The notes: generated from the sequence alone by a model not told the origin. A stretch of DNA of 64,000 nucleotides from Gilliamella sp. Occ3-1 (GCF_001690655.1 NZ_LZHQ01000034.1:124001-188000); one strand, 5' to 3'; positions 9,787 to 19,208 are shown, numbered from the stretch's first letter. Numbers and translations are program-made.

Positions 9787-10587
9787 ATGACATTGTCTAT
9801 TATTGCTATCATTTTAGTTATTGTTATTGCCTTTCTAGCAGGAATGGAAGGTATTTTAGATCAGTTTCAATTCCACCAACCTTTAGTGGCTTGTTCTTTA
9901 ATTGGACTTGTAACAGGTAATTTAGAAGCGGGTGTTGTATTGGGCGGTTCATTGCAAATGATTGCACTCGGTTGGGCCAATATCGGGGCGGCAGTAGCAC
10001 CTGATGCAGCTTTAGCATCGGTTGCTTCATCAATTATTTTAGTATTAGGCGGCCAAGGTATAACTGGCGTATCTACTGCTATAGCTGTTGCTATTCCACT
10101 TGCAGTTGCAGGGCTATTCTTAACCATGATTGTACGAACTATTGCTGTTCCTTTAGTACACATGATGGATGCGGCAGCGGAAGAAGGCAATATTCAAAAA
10201 ATTGAATGGTTACAAATTTTAGGTATCTGTTTACAAGGTTTACGTATCGCAATCCCAGCTGCTGCGTTACTGTTTATTCCTGCTGAAGTTGTTAGAAGTA
10301 CACTAGAAGCAATGCCAGAATGGCTAACAACAGGAATGGCTATTGGTGGTGGAATGGTTGTTGCTGTTGGTTATGCAATGGTAATCAATATGATGGCAAA
10401 CCGCGAAGTATGGCCATTTTTCATTATTGGTTTTGTCGTTGCAGCGATATCACAATTAACACTGATTGCACTTGGCGCTTTAGGTATAGCATTAGCACTA
10501 ATTTACCTCAATCTTTCTGAACGTGGCAATTCATCCAATGGTGGTAGCAAAGGTGATCCACTTGATGATATTTTAAATGATTACTAA
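9787..10587 (+). CDS. manY: PTS mannose-family EIIC component (Firmicutes-like)
   Basis: EIIC forms, with EIID, the membrane channel of a mannose-class PTS. The 266-residue product is strongly hydrophobic, with the family segments FLAGMEGILDQFQFHQPLVA and LGWANIGAAVAPDAALASVA. Its C-terminus is a glycine/serine-rich tail ending GDPLDDILNDY, a feature I associate with ManM of Lactobacillales and not with E. coli ManY. The gene starts 20 bases after the EIIAB gene and its last bases overlap an upstream in-frame ATG of the EIID gene. Confidence 0.93.
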   Translation: MTLSIIAIILVIVIAFLAGMEGILDQFQFHQPLVACSLIGLVTGNLEAGVVLGGSLQMIALGWANIGAAVAPDAALASVASSIILVLGGQGITGVSTAIAVAIPLAVAGLFLTMIVRTIAVPLVHMMDAAAEEGNIQKIEWLQILGICLQGLRIAIPAAALLFIPAEVVRSTLEAMPEWLTTGMAIGGGMVVAVGYAMVINMMANREVWPFFIIGFVVAAISQLTLIALGALGIALALIYLNLSERGNSSNGGSKGDPLDDILNDY

Positions 10588-10603
10588 AAACTTGGAGAAG
10601 AAA

Positions 10604-11515
10604 ATGACTGATAGAATCCAATTAAACAAAAAAGATCGTTTAGCGGTTGCTTGGCGTTCAACCTTCCTCCAAGGGTCTTGGAACTATGAACGTATGCAAA
10701 ATGGTGGATGGGTCTATTCAATGATCCCTGCTATCAAAAAATTATATACCACCAAAGAGGATCGCTCTGCTGCTCTTAAGCGTCACCTAGAATTTTTTAA
10801 TACTCACCCCTATTTAGCTTCTCCAGTACTTGGGGTAACTCTTGCACTTGAAGAGGAACGAGCTAATGGAGCTGCTGTTGATGACGTAGCAATTCAAGGG
10901 GTAAAAGTTGGGATGATGGGACCATTAGCGGGTGTGGGTGATCCTGTATTCTGGTTTACCGTACGTCCAATGCTCGGCGCTCTTGGCGCTTCACTTGCAC
11001 TAAGCGGTAATATTATGGGACCAATTTTATTCTTCTTATTATGGAATATTATTCGTTGGGGCTTCATGTGGTATACCCAAGAATTTGGTTACCGTACAGG
11101 CTCTAAAATAACCGATAATTTATCAGGCGGATTACTACAAAAAATCACCAAAGGAGCTTCTATTTTAGGAATGTTTGTACTGGCAGCCTTAGTACAAAGA
11201 TGGGTATCAATTAAATTCCAACCAGTCGTATCTACTGTCAAGCTAGACAATGGTGCTTTTATTGATTGGAATACATTACCAGTAGGTGCTGAAGGCATTC
11301 AACAAGCATTAATTCAAATGCAAAGCGGATTATCACTAACTCAACAAAAGGTAACCACCTTACAAAATAACTTGGATCAGTTAATACCTGGACTTGTCCC
11401 CTTACTATTGACTTTCTTTTGCATGTGGTTACTTCGTAAAAAAGTATCACCAATCCTAATTATTTTGGGATTATTTATAGTAGGTATTGTTGGCCATGTA
11501 ATCGGTCTTTTATAA
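10604..11515 (+). CDS. manZ: PTS mannose-family EIID component (Firmicutes-like)
   Basis: EIID is the second membrane subunit of the mannose-class PTS. The protein has the conserved FLQGSWNYERMQNGGW near the N-terminus, RHLEFFNTHPYLASPVLGVT, GMMGPLAGVGDPVFWFTVRP, and C-terminal membrane segments. A soluble insertion between about residues 205 and 265 (SIKFQPVV, then LDNGAFIDWNTLPVG) resembles Firmicutes ManN and is longer than in E. coli ManZ. The frame is open from an ATG at 10577, but 10604 has GGAG five bases upstream and fits the family start, so I place the start there (303 residues). Confidence 0.92.
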   Translation: MTDRIQLNKKDRLAVAWRSTFLQGSWNYERMQNGGWVYSMIPAIKKLYTTKEDRSAALKRHLEFFNTHPYLASPVLGVTLALEEERANGAAVDDVAIQGVKVGMMGPLAGVGDPVFWFTVRPMLGALGASLALSGNIMGPILFFLLWNIIRWGFMWYTQEFGYRTGSKITDNLSGGLLQKITKGASILGMFVLAALVQRWVSIKFQPVVSTVKLDNGAFIDWNTLPVGAEGIQQALIQMQSGLSLTQQKVTTLQNNLDQLIPGLVPLLLTFFCMWLLRKKVSPILIILGLFIVGIVGHVIGLL

Positions 11516-11592
11516 ACATATAGCTATGCCTATATATTTAGAAAGTATGATATTTTAAAATAGTGCCAACTTTCTATTTACTATTACATTAA

Positions 11593-11621
11593 CCTTTTTA
11601 TCACACCATGTGATGAAAAGG
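11593..11621. other. Hairpin between manZ and the DUF956 gene
   Basis: The arms CCTTTTTATCAC and GTGATGAAAAGG pair over 12 positions with one G-U pair and a five-base loop. No U-run follows on the plus strand, so it is not a classic terminator. It may set the relative expression of the last gene or protect the PTS message. Confidence 0.45.
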
Positions 11622-11660
11622 TGTCATTAATCATTCGAACTTTGCATGGATATAGGATAG

Positions 11661-12035
11661 ATGGTTCAATCATTAAATACTAAAATTGATTTAACAATGA
11701 AAGCAACCGCATTTACAGGCTTATCTGAATACGGCAATATAATAATTGGTGACAAAGCCTTCGAGTTTTATCATCAACACGATCCACGCAAATATATCCA
11801 AATACCATGGAATGAAATTGATTATGTGATTGCTTCTGTATTGTTAGGTGGTAGATGGATCCCTCGTTATTCAATACAAACAAAAAAAAACGGCACATTC
11901 ACCTTTGCATCTAAAGAACCCAAGAAGGTATTAAAAGCCATTCGAGTTTATATTGACGGGCAAAAAATGGTACGCTCACTTGGCTTTTTTGATGTTTTAA
12001 AGAGAGCTTTTTTTCACAAAAAGAACAAAAAATAA
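11661..12035 (+). CDS. manO: DUF956 family protein, ManO-like
   Basis: The 124-residue product matches the DUF956 family (MVQSLNTKIDLTMKATAFTG, then DPRKYIQIPWNEIDYVIASV and GRWIPRYSIQTKKNGTFTF). In Firmicutes this gene (manO) is the last gene of mannose PTS operons; its role, probably in regulating the transporter, is not well defined. An AGGAT precedes the ATG. Its presence here, 146 bases after EIID, together with Firmicutes-like EIIAB, EIIC and EIID, argues that the whole four-gene block was acquired as a unit. A basic C-terminus (FHKKNKK) is visible; there is no membrane segment. Confidence 0.85.
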   Translation: MVQSLNTKIDLTMKATAFTGLSEYGNIIIGDKAFEFYHQHDPRKYIQIPWNEIDYVIASVLLGGRWIPRYSIQTKKNGTFTFASKEPKKVLKAIRVYIDGQKMVRSLGFFDVLKRAFFHKKNKK

Positions 12036-12166
12036 AAATCACTATTTTATTATATTTATCGATTTCCACTTAAATTAAATAAATTATAGTTAGTATCATT
12101 TTTTCCACTCTTTTTTAAGTTAGTTTAAGTCAATCAATATAACACCACTTCATCAACAAACAGCCA

Positions 12167-12194
12167 TTGCACTTTTTGCTAGAAAGAGTATAAT
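12167..12194 (+). promoter_or_regulatory. Probable sigma-70 promoter of the rpsP operon
   Basis: TTGCAC at 12167-12172 and TATAAT at 12189-12194 are separated by 16 bases. A start near 12201 would give a leader of about 60 bases before rpsP. The leader has a GTCCGTGTTGGGC segment of unknown meaning. Confidence 0.6.
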
Positions 12195-12259
12195 TCTGGG
12201 GCTTTGATTTTGTCCGTGTTGGGCAGAAAAAAGATTATTTTTTAATTTAAGAGGATGTT

Positions 12260-12508
12260 ATGGTAACTATTCGTTTAGCTCGTGGTGGCTCTAAAAAGCG
12301 CCCTTTTTATCAAGTAGTTGTCACTGATAGCCGTAACCCACGTGATGGCCGTTTTATTGAGCGCGTTGGCTTTTTTAATCCAATTGCACAAGGTAAAGCA
12401 GAAGAATTACGTTTAGATCTTGATCGCGTAAATCATTGGGTTGGTTTAGGTGCAACTGTTTCTGATCGTGTTAATGCACTAATTAAACAAGCACAAAAAG
12501 CTGCTTAA
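12260..12508 (+). CDS. rpsP: 30S ribosomal protein S16
   Basis: S16 is a small-subunit assembly protein. The 82-residue product has the family start [20 protein letters not shown] and the [19 protein letters not shown] segment. GAGG precedes the ATG. It heads the conserved order rpsP-rimM-trmD-rplS and a good sigma-70 promoter lies about 65 bases upstream. Confidence 0.98.
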   Translation: MVTIRLARGGSKKRPFYQVVVTDSRNPRDGRFIERVGFFNPIAQGKAEELRLDLDRVNHWVGLGATVSDRVNALIKQAQKAA

Positions 12509-12531
12509 TTTAGTAATTGATAATCACTGTA

Positions 12532-13062
12532 ATGATGAATACTGAGAATCTTATTGTTGTTGGTAAACTTGGTTCAAGCTACGGCATTCGCGGATGGCTC
12601 AGAATTTTTTCGTTTACAGAATTCCCAGATAGCATTTTTGATTACACTCCTTGGTATATCCAGCATGCTGGGCAATGGCAAGAGGTAATTGTAGAGAGCT
12701 TTAAACCGCATAATCATGATATGATTGTAAAACTTAAAGGCATTGATGATCGTGATCAAGCCATTGCATTAACCAATATTGAAGTGTTTGTTGATGCAGA
12801 AAAATTACCAACACTTAGCAATGGTGATTTTTATTGGAAAGATCTCATTGGGTGCCGAGTTAAAACAGTTAATAACTATGATTTAGGACTGGTAACTGAT
12901 TTGATGGAAACCGGATCTAACGATGTATTAGTGGTTAAAGCAAATCTAAAAGATGCATTTGGAGCAACAGAACGTTTAATCCCTTTTGTTGATAATCAAT
13001 TTATAAAACAAGTTGATTTAACAACAAAAATGATTGTGGTCGATTGGGATCCTGCTTTTTAA
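12532..13062 (+). CDS. rimM: Ribosome maturation factor RimM
   Basis: RimM binds S19 and helps mature the head of the 30S subunit and its 16S rRNA. The N-terminal RimM domain shows [19 protein letters not shown], and the C-terminal PRC-barrel-like domain shows [11 protein letters not shown] and [20 protein letters not shown], ending VDWDPAF as in E. coli. The open frame reaches a TTG at 12517, but two adjacent ATGs at 12532 and 12535 are better placed; no strong ribosome binding site is seen, which suggests coupling to rpsP 23 bases upstream. Confidence 0.96.
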   Translation: MMNTENLIVVGKLGSSYGIRGWLRIFSFTEFPDSIFDYTPWYIQHAGQWQEVIVESFKPHNHDMIVKLKGIDDRDQAIALTNIEVFVDAEKLPTLSNGDFYWKDLIGCRVKTVNNYDLGLVTDLMETGSNDVLVVKANLKDAFGATERLIPFVDNQFIKQVDLTTKMIVVDWDPAF

Positions 13063-13078
13063 TTGGTAAGGTAAAACT

Positions 13079-13831
13079 ATGTGGATTGGCGTAATTAGCC
13101 TTTTTCCCGAAATGTTTCAAGCTATTACCTGTTATGGCGTAACTGGTCGAGCCGTTAAAAACGGGTTGTTAACAGTAGAATATTGGAACCCTCGCGATTT
13201 TGCGCATGATAAGCATAAAACAGTCGATGATAGGCCTTATGGTGGTGGTCCCGGCATGTTAATGATGGTTCAACCACTTAAAGATGCAATTCATGCGGCA
13301 AAAACAGTGTCAGGTAACAATACAAAAGTAATCTATCTTTCCCCACAAGGGCGCAAATTAGACCAACAAGGTGTTTGTGAATTGTCACAAAATCAAAATT
13401 TAATTTTAATTTGTGGACGATACGAAGGTATAGATGAACGCGTTATTCAAACCGAAATTGACGAAGAATGGTCAATTGGAGACTACGTGTTAAGTGGTGG
13501 TGAAATACCTGCGATGACCATGATTGATGCATTAGCAAGGTTTATTCCTGGCGTGCTAAATCACCAATCATCGGCAAAAGAAGACTCTTTTGCTAACGGT
13601 TTACTTGACTGTCCACACTATACTCGTCCTGAGGTGTTAGATGGAATGGCGGTACCTGACGTATTAATGTCTGGTCACCATGAAGCGATTCGTCGCTGGC
13701 GATTAAAACAATCACTAGGACGAACTTGGTTAAGAAGAGAAGATCTTCTTGCAAATCTAGCTCTGACTGATGAAGAGCAATGTTTACTCGCTGAATTCCA
13801 ACAAGAATACAGTGACAAACTAAGCAATTAA
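13079..13831 (+). CDS. trmD: tRNA (guanine37-N1)-methyltransferase
   Basis: TrmD methylates G37 of tRNAs reading CNN codons, preventing frameshifts. The 250-residue protein has the SPOUT trefoil-knot motifs: [13 protein letters not shown] at the start, [26 protein letters not shown] and [14 protein letters not shown]. It starts 16 bases after rimM with AAGG upstream, in the conserved operon with S16, RimM and L19. Confidence 0.98.
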   Translation: MWIGVISLFPEMFQAITCYGVTGRAVKNGLLTVEYWNPRDFAHDKHKTVDDRPYGGGPGMLMMVQPLKDAIHAAKTVSGNNTKVIYLSPQGRKLDQQGVCELSQNQNLILICGRYEGIDERVIQTEIDEEWSIGDYVLSGGEIPAMTMIDALARFIPGVLNHQSSAKEDSFANGLLDCPHYTRPEVLDGMAVPDVLMSGHHEAIRRWRLKQSLGRTWLRREDLLANLALTDEEQCLLAEFQQEYSDKLSN

Positions 13832-13862
13832 TATTTCAGTATAACTAGTAAGAGATAATATT

Positions 13863-14213
13863 ATGAAAAATGCAATTATTCAGCAATTAGAACAAGAACA
13901 AATGAAAAAAGACATCCCGTCTTTTCGCCCTGGTGACACGGTTGAAGTAAAAGTATGGGTTGTTGAAGGTAACAAAAAACGTCTTCAGGCTTATGAAGGT
14001 GTTGTTATTGGCATTCGTAATCGTGGTTTGCACTCTGCATTTACCGTACGTAAGATTTCGAATGGTGAAGGTGTTGAACGAGTATTCCAAACTCACTCAC
14101 CAATTGTTGATTCAATTACTGTGAAACGTCGTGGTCAAGTACGTCAAGCTAAACTTTACTACTTACGCGAACTTCGTGGTAAAGCAGCTCGTATCAAAGA
14201 GCGCCTTAACTAA
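13863..14213 (+). CDS. rplS: 50S ribosomal protein L19
   Basis: L19 lies at the 30S-50S interface. The 116-residue product carries [36 protein letters not shown] and the basic tail [22 protein letters not shown] precedes the ATG. It is the last gene of the operon and a strong terminator follows 52 bases later. Confidence 0.98.
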   Translation: MKNAIIQQLEQEQMKKDIPSFRPGDTVEVKVWVVEGNKKRLQAYEGVVIGIRNRGLHSAFTVRKISNGEGVERVFQTHSPIVDSITVKRRGQVRQAKLYYLRELRGKAARIKERLN

Positions 14214-14265
14214 ATTTTATTGGTTTAATTGTCTAAAACCAATTAAAAAATATCAGATTAAACAT

Positions 14266-14290
14266 GGTCACCTTTTTGGTGACCGTTTTT
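14266..14290 (+). terminator. Rho-independent terminator after rplS
   Basis: GGTCACC, a TTTTT loop and GGTGACC form a perfect 7-bp GC-rich stem followed by GTTTTTG. It ends the rpsP-rimM-trmD-rplS message. Confidence 0.88.
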
Positions 14291-14376
14291 GTATCTAACA
14301 AAAATCATTCCCTAGCAACTAATAATGTTAACAAAATTAAAGGGAATTTAATTGTTATTCTTTGAAAGGTAACACT

Positions 14377-14979
14377 ATGGATGACTATCTTGTTAATATC
14401 CTTGCCACAACTGTAAAGCTATTTGCATTAATGACACCTCCTGCTGTTTTAAGTGCATTTTTAAGTGGCACAAAACAATACGACGAACAGCTTAGACGCA
14501 AAACAGCACTCAAAACATCCTGTGCCGTATTTATCATCGGTATAGTGCTATTCTTTTTTGGTAATACCATGTTTAGTGTCTTTGGTTTTACTCTTGATGC
14601 ATTCCGAATTGGTTCTGGAGCGTTGCTATTTATCACTGCAGTGTCACTAATGAATGATTCTCCAGAAAAGAACAAAATTAACAGTGATGACGATATCAGT
14701 GTTGTACCCCTTGCAATTCCACTTTGTATGGGACCCGCTTCCATTGGTACTATCATTGTTATGGGAACAAGCTCCGTAGGCTTTGCAGCCAATATGATTG
14801 GCGCTGTTTCTTTATTCATTGCATCTTCAGGAATTTATGCAATGCTATTATGTGCAAAAAGTATTGCTAAAGTATTAAAAAACACAGGTATTGCTATCTT
14901 ATCAAAACTTACTGGGTTACTAATATCAGCTATTGCTGCGCAAGTCGTTTTTACGGGTGTATCAGCTTTTCTAAAATAA
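14377..14979 (+). CDS. MarC-family integral membrane protein
   Basis: The 200-residue product has about six hydrophobic segments and the MarC/UPF0056 pattern: FALMTPPAVLSAFLSGT early, FRIGSGALLFITAVSLM in the middle, and SVVPLAIPLCMGPASIGTII, which corresponds to the PLAxPLxxGPG motif of the family. In that motif the usual Gly-Ala after GP is Ala-Ser, a small deviation. Family members (MarC, YchE, YhgN) have no firmly established substrate. An in-frame TTG at 14362 exists, but the ATG at 14377 has AAAGG upstream. The gene stands alone between the rplS terminator and the convergent permease. Confidence 0.82.
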   Translation: MDDYLVNILATTVKLFALMTPPAVLSAFLSGTKQYDEQLRRKTALKTSCAVFIIGIVLFFFGNTMFSVFGFTLDAFRIGSGALLFITAVSLMNDSPEKNKINSDDDISVVPLAIPLCMGPASIGTIIVMGTSSVGFAANMIGAVSLFIASSGIYAMLLCAKSIAKVLKNTGIAILSKLTGLLISAIAAQVVFTGVSAFLK

Positions 14980-15098
14980 CTTGTATCAGAAAGGATTTAA
15001 TCAAGATTATACCAAGCAAACGCACTTAACTTAGTGCCTTAAAATAAAGATAAATCACAAATAGTAAAAACATTAATAATCTGATTTTAAAAATTAAA

Positions 15099-15133
15099 TG
15101 TAATCACCTAAACCGATTTATTAGGTGATTACA
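15099..15133 (-). terminator. Terminator of the amino-acid cluster, possibly bidirectional
   Basis: The 13-bp arms TGTAATCACCTAA and TTAGGTGATTACA are perfectly complementary around a nine-base loop. On the minus strand the stem is followed by TTTAATTTTT, so it should end the operon that finishes with the permease at 15157. It may also serve the convergent MarC gene. Confidence 0.8.
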
Positions 15134-15156
15134 AACAAATTAATAGGTCAATAAAA

Positions 15157-16563
15157 TTAATCTAACGTTTTTATTATTAAAGAATTTCGTTTCTTATAAA
15201 AAAAGTAAGAAACCAAAATAATTATTACTAAAAAAACTTCTGATAATAAAATAAAATGTCCTGACTCCCCAAACCAAACACCAATAATAATCACAATATT
15301 AACAATAATAGAAACCCCTGCCAGCAAAGGAAATAATGGCGATTTGAACTTTACCATCTCTTTGGGATATTTACCGTTATTTACTCCCTTACGGAACTGA
15401 TATTGACACCAAGCAATAATAATCCATGCAAAACATCCCACTTGCCCTGTTCCCGCTACTAAATAAATATACAATTTTTCAGCGGCAATATATTTAGAAA
15501 ATAGTGAAACTAGCGCAATAATAGCAATAAATAAAATACCTTTTGTGGGCACTCCACGCTTATTTACGTCTGAAAAATATTGAGGTGCGAGTTTATCTTG
15601 TGCCATAGACCACAGCATTCTTGAACTGGCATAAATTGCAGAATTAGCCGCCGATATTGCCGCACAAAAAATAACAAAAAGCATTAAATACGAAGCTATT
15701 GAAATTCCTGCTTTATTAAATACCCACACAAATGGGCTAATTTCAGGATGAACCGTTCCATATGGATAAACAAGGGCTAAAACAGCAATAGCCAGAACAT
15801 AAAATAGAATAATGCGAAAAGCAACACCAGTAATAATTTTGGGTAACACAGACTGTGGAGATTGTGCCTCACCAGCTGCACTACCAATTAATTCGACGCC
15901 CTGAAAGGAATAGGTCACGATAGTCATACAAACAAATATAGCTAAAAAACCATTAGGAAACCACCCTTTTTCGGTTTTAAATGTTGGTAAGATATGCGTT
16001 TCGCTATATTGGTGATTAAGTAAATAAATCCCCTCCCCAATAAATGCAATAATCGCAAGAACCTTAATAGTTGAAAACCAATACTCACTTTCTCCAAATG
16101 CACGAACAGAGGTTAAATGCACTGAAGTAAGAACAATTAGAATTAATAGACTAAAAAGATAAATAGGAATCGAAGGGAAGGTTTGGTGAGCAATCATTGA
16201 AGCAGCGGTTAAATCTGCCGCCATAGATAGTACCCAACTAAGCCAATACAACCAACCGATGGTATAACTCCAAATCGGATTGGGTATAAACATCAACGCA
16301 TAGTGTTGAAATGAACCTGCATGAGGAAATGCACAAGAAAGTTCACCTAAACATAACATAGTTGAAAGCATTATGCTTCCTGCCATTAAATAAGCAATAA
16401 TTGTTCCTAATGGACCAACTGTGCTAAGTGGAGCTGCAATACCAATAAATAATCCAGTACCAATTGATCCACCTAATGAAATCATCAATAAATGACGATT
16501 TTTTAGGTTTTTCTTTAAATTACTACTGGGATAAGGGTTTTCTTGTGATTCAGATGTTGTCAT
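15157..16563 (-). CDS. APC-family amino acid permease, LysP-like
   Basis: The 468-residue protein has about 12 membrane segments and the amino acid transporter family signature NRHLLMISLGGSIGTGLFIG near the N-terminus. It also has GESEYWFSTIKVLAIIAFI and VTYSFQGVELIGSAAGEAQS, which correspond closely to LysP (lysine-specific permease) and its relatives. The ATG at 16563 (MTTSESQ) has AGGTGG five bases upstream, better than a GTG at 16572. It is the last gene of a four-gene set with a racemase, an antiporter and a decarboxylase, so a basic amino acid such as lysine or ornithine is the likely substrate (inference). Confidence 0.85.
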   Translation of the reverse strand: MTTSESQENPYPSSNLKKNLKNRHLLMISLGGSIGTGLFIGIAAPLSTVGPLGTIIAYLMAGSIMLSTMLCLGELSCAFPHAGSFQHYALMFIPNPIWSYTIGWLYWLSWVLSMAADLTAASMIAHQTFPSIPIYLFSLLILIVLTSVHLTSVRAFGESEYWFSTIKVLAIIAFIGEGIYLLNHQYSETHILPTFKTEKGWFPNGFLAIFVCMTIVTYSFQGVELIGSAAGEAQSPQSVLPKIITGVAFRIILFYVLAIAVLALVYPYGTVHPEISPFVWVFNKAGISIASYLMLFVIFCAAISAANSAIYASSRMLWSMAQDKLAPQYFSDVNKRGVPTKGILFIAIIALVSLFSKYIAAEKLYIYLVAGTGQVGCFAWIIIAWCQYQFRKGVNNGKYPKEMVKFKSPLFPLLAGVSIIVNIVIIIGVWFGESGHFILLSEVFLVIIILVSYFFYKKRNSLIIKTLD

Positions 16564-16587
16564 ATAAACCACCTAGTAATTAATAAA

Positions 16588-16609
16588 AACTGCTGGTTAC
16601 CCAGCAGTT
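16588..16609. other. Intercistronic hairpin between racemase and permease genes
   Basis: AACTGCTGG and CCAGCAGTT form a perfect 9-bp stem with a TTAC loop in the 54-base gap. No U-run follows, so it is more likely an mRNA-stability or partial-attenuation element than a full terminator. Confidence 0.5.
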
Positions 16610-16617
16610 AACACAAA

Positions 16618-17724
16618 TTAATAAATAAACCGTTTTTCTACACCATTAGTTTGACAAGCCATTAGTAAAGCAGTGTAATCAAGCTCAAATCCAATAACAT
16701 CGCCAACACGAAGTATTTGAGTAACATCTTCAATATCAACCAAGGTATGATCACTGGTTTGACCCAATACAGTAATATCATCATTGATGGGTATACAGCT
16801 TTCTGCTGGCACATCTTGACGTCCAAAGGCAAGAAGTGCTCGTTTGCGTGTACCGCTATCAACAAAGGTTTTACTGTTTAAAAAAGCATCTACACCTAAT
16901 TCACCAACAGGAACTGTTGGTTTACTATTGAGTTCAATGATTTGCGCATATAATTTATAAATATTACTACATGCTTTATCAACGGGTTTATTTGAATGAT
17001 GAAACTCGTCAAGATATTTCATATCCACATATTCAATACCAAACTCGTGTAAACCACCAATTCTCAAATGATTTAATCCTTCTGGCCAAATACCTTTATC
17101 CAATAAGTGGTAACTGGTACAATTACCAGCCGATAAATACTTTATTTTAATATTACAAACTTGCTCTACTTTACGCGCTATTTTTAAAAAGTCTACTCCA
17201 TTTTTAACTGTAGGTAGTACAGTACCATAGCAATTAAAATTGGTGCCGAGCCCATAGAGCTCAACACCGGGTAAAGAAAGAATAAGTTTAACCGTATCAA
17301 TGATTTCATCAATATGTTCAAACCAAATACCTTCGCGTAAATCCCCCATATCAACCATTAATAAAACTTGATGAACTTTTTGTTGTTTAACGGCTTCATC
17401 AGAAAGTGCCTGAATTACTACTTTTTCGCTGTTTAAGCTAATATCAGCATATCTAACAACATCACTAATTTCACTTAAACAAGGGCTCCGTAATAAGCAG
17501 GTTTTACAATTTAAAGCTTCTTTTAATTTCTTTAAATTGTATGTTCTTGATTCAGCAATCACATCAATACCGCCTTCAAGTACTGCTTTGGCCGTTTCAA
17601 CACAACCATCAAAAACTTTATTAACAGCCATAACCTCAATACCGTGTTTAGCTAATAGATCTTTTTCAACACGAGCATTATTTCTTAATTTGCGTAAATC
17701 AATTTCTAATATAGGTTTGTACAT
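16618..17724 (-). CDS. PLP-dependent amino acid racemase, ornithine-racemase-like
   Basis: The 368-residue protein is a fold-type III PLP enzyme of the alanine racemase N-terminal family. The likely PLP lysine lies in IEVMAVNKVFDG (about residue 36), and later segments include LLMVDMGDLREGIW, GTNFNCYG and LSAGNCTSYHLL. This pattern is that of ornithine/amino-acid racemases, not of the classical alanine racemase with its YGHG motif. It lies between an APC antiporter and a permease and downstream of a D-ornithine/lysine-type decarboxylase, so it would interconvert L- and D-ornithine or lysine for that enzyme (inference). A TATAGAGGAG precedes the ATG. Confidence 0.82.
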   Translation of the reverse strand: MYKPILEIDLRKLRNNARVEKDLLAKHGIEVMAVNKVFDGCVETAKAVLEGGIDVIAESRTYNLKKLKEALNCKTCLLRSPCLSEISDVVRYADISLNSEKVVIQALSDEAVKQQKVHQVLLMVDMGDLREGIWFEHIDEIIDTVKLILSLPGVELYGLGTNFNCYGTVLPTVKNGVDFLKIARKVEQVCNIKIKYLSAGNCTSYHLLDKGIWPEGLNHLRIGGLHEFGIEYVDMKYLDEFHHSNKPVDKACSNIYKLYAQIIELNSKPTVPVGELGVDAFLNSKTFVDSGTRKRALLAFGRQDVPAESCIPINDDITVLGQTSDHTLVDIEDVTQILRVGDVIGFELDYTALLMACQTNGVEKRFIY

Positions 17725-17749
17725 AATTTTACTCCTCTATATATTATTA

Positions 17750-19156
17750 CTACTGCAAACGGTTTCGTTTTTGTGCTCGATAATAAATCCATTCAGCTAA
17801 ACCAATGGCAAGTACTGCACCACCAACAATTTTAGCAATATATTCGACATACCCCCCCATATCTATTTGCGCAGGTGGAATAAACACTAATACCACAGCA
17901 AATAGAGTAGATAAGAAACCAAGTGCTGGTAACACAATTGGCAACACCTTACCCGGAATTTTAAAACTACGAGCAACATCTGGTTGAGTAATACGTAAAC
18001 GATAATATGCAATAAACATCACTAAGTACGGAATAAAGTAACAAATTGTCGTTAACGCTGTTAACATCCAATATGCTGCTGCAATACTTGGCGACACAAA
18101 AGTTGAAAAACAAAGTACTGTAACAATAACAGCTTGAATAATTAACGCAAACGCTGGTGTTTTATATACTGGATGTAAACGACCGATGCGTTCTCCAAGC
18201 AAATTATCTTCTTTTGATGCTTCTTGTAGCATATAAATCGGACCAACTAACCATGAGTTTATTTGTCCTAATGCACCAAAAAACAAACAAATTGCCATTA
18301 CTGGTAATAACCAAGGCATATGCAATTCTTTAGCTGCAGCTTCCATTGCTTGCATAACACCCGCTACGATATCAGTATCGGCTGCTGGTAATAAAGTATT
18401 AATAGCCCATGTTCCGACCATATAAATACCAACAATAACCACTGCTGAAACCAACATTGCTTTTGGAAAGTCTCGTTGTGGATCTCGTGTACGCCCTGCA
18501 ATCATCGGAGCCACCTCAAGACCAGCAAATGCGAACATCATGCTAGATAGAAAAACAATAGTATCCCAACTACTTAAATCAGGTAACCAATCACTAACAT
18601 GACTATAGCTTGTAGCCATAGGATGCCCTGTGAATAACCATACAACAGCTAATAGCACAATAATAGCGGCTGGAATAAATACACCAAGCCATGCACTCAC
18701 ACTATTAATAAACTTAGTCCATTGCATCCCTTTAATATTCATCAGTGTTAAAATCCAGAATACCACCATAGAGCCAACACCAATAAATACTTGATTTTGA
18801 GCTAACTCAGCGCTAAACATATACCCAATTGCAGTAAAACCAAATTGCAACATTAACGGGAAGAAAAGAACGCAAGAGAACAAAAAGCAAACAACAACTA
18901 TCCAACCGATACGTTTACCAAATGCTTCTTTTACCCAAACAAAAATTCCACCATCTTTTGGCCAACCGGTTGAAAGTTCGCCACAAACCATAGCTAATGG
19001 GAAGAAAAGACAAAATGCAGCAAGTAACCAAAGTACCATTGCTGACGCCCCATAAGGAGCAACATTAGGAATTTGACGCAAACTTAGTATTGCAATGACA
19101 TTCATAAAAACAATGTCTTTAATACCAAGTAGACTTGAATCTTTAGAATCACTCAT
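17750..19156 (-). CDS. APC-family amino acid antiporter
   Basis: The 468-residue protein has about 12 membrane segments. It belongs to the glutamate:GABA/basic amino acid antiporter branch of the APC superfamily (the GadC, AdiC and CadB-like group): FMNVIAILSLRQIPNVAPYG at the start, MVCGELSTGWPKDGGIFVWV, and FAGLEVAPMIAGRTRDPQRDFPKA. Placed directly after a PLP decarboxylase it probably exchanges the amino acid for its amine. It ends 26 bases before the racemase gene, with GAGG before the start. Which substrate is used cannot be read from the sequence. Confidence 0.83.
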   Translation of the reverse strand: MSDSKDSSLLGIKDIVFMNVIAILSLRQIPNVAPYGASAMVLWLLAAFCLFFPLAMVCGELSTGWPKDGGIFVWVKEAFGKRIGWIVVVCFLFSCVLFFPLMLQFGFTAIGYMFSAELAQNQVFIGVGSMVVFWILTLMNIKGMQWTKFINSVSAWLGVFIPAAIIVLLAVVWLFTGHPMATSYSHVSDWLPDLSSWDTIVFLSSMMFAFAGLEVAPMIAGRTRDPQRDFPKAMLVSAVVIVGIYMVGTWAINTLLPAADTDIVAGVMQAMEAAAKELHMPWLLPVMAICLFFGALGQINSWLVGPIYMLQEASKEDNLLGERIGRLHPVYKTPAFALIIQAVIVTVLCFSTFVSPSIAAAYWMLTALTTICYFIPYLVMFIAYYRLRITQPDVARSFKIPGKVLPIVLPALGFLSTLFAVVLVFIPPAQIDMGGYVEYIAKIVGGAVLAIGLAEWIYYRAQKRNRLQ

Positions 19157-19172
19157 AATAACCTCACTTTAT

Positions 19173-19203
19173 AATATCTGGAGCATAAAATGCCCCAGAT
19201 ATT
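19173..19203. other. Intercistronic hairpin between decarboxylase and antiporter genes
   Basis: AATATCTGG pairs with CCAGATATT, and an inner GCAT pairs with ATGC around an AAA loop, interrupted by one A/C mismatch. It fills the 52-base gap, just after the decarboxylase stop. It could lower expression of the downstream transport genes relative to the enzyme. Confidence 0.55.
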
Positions 19204-19208
19204 GATGA

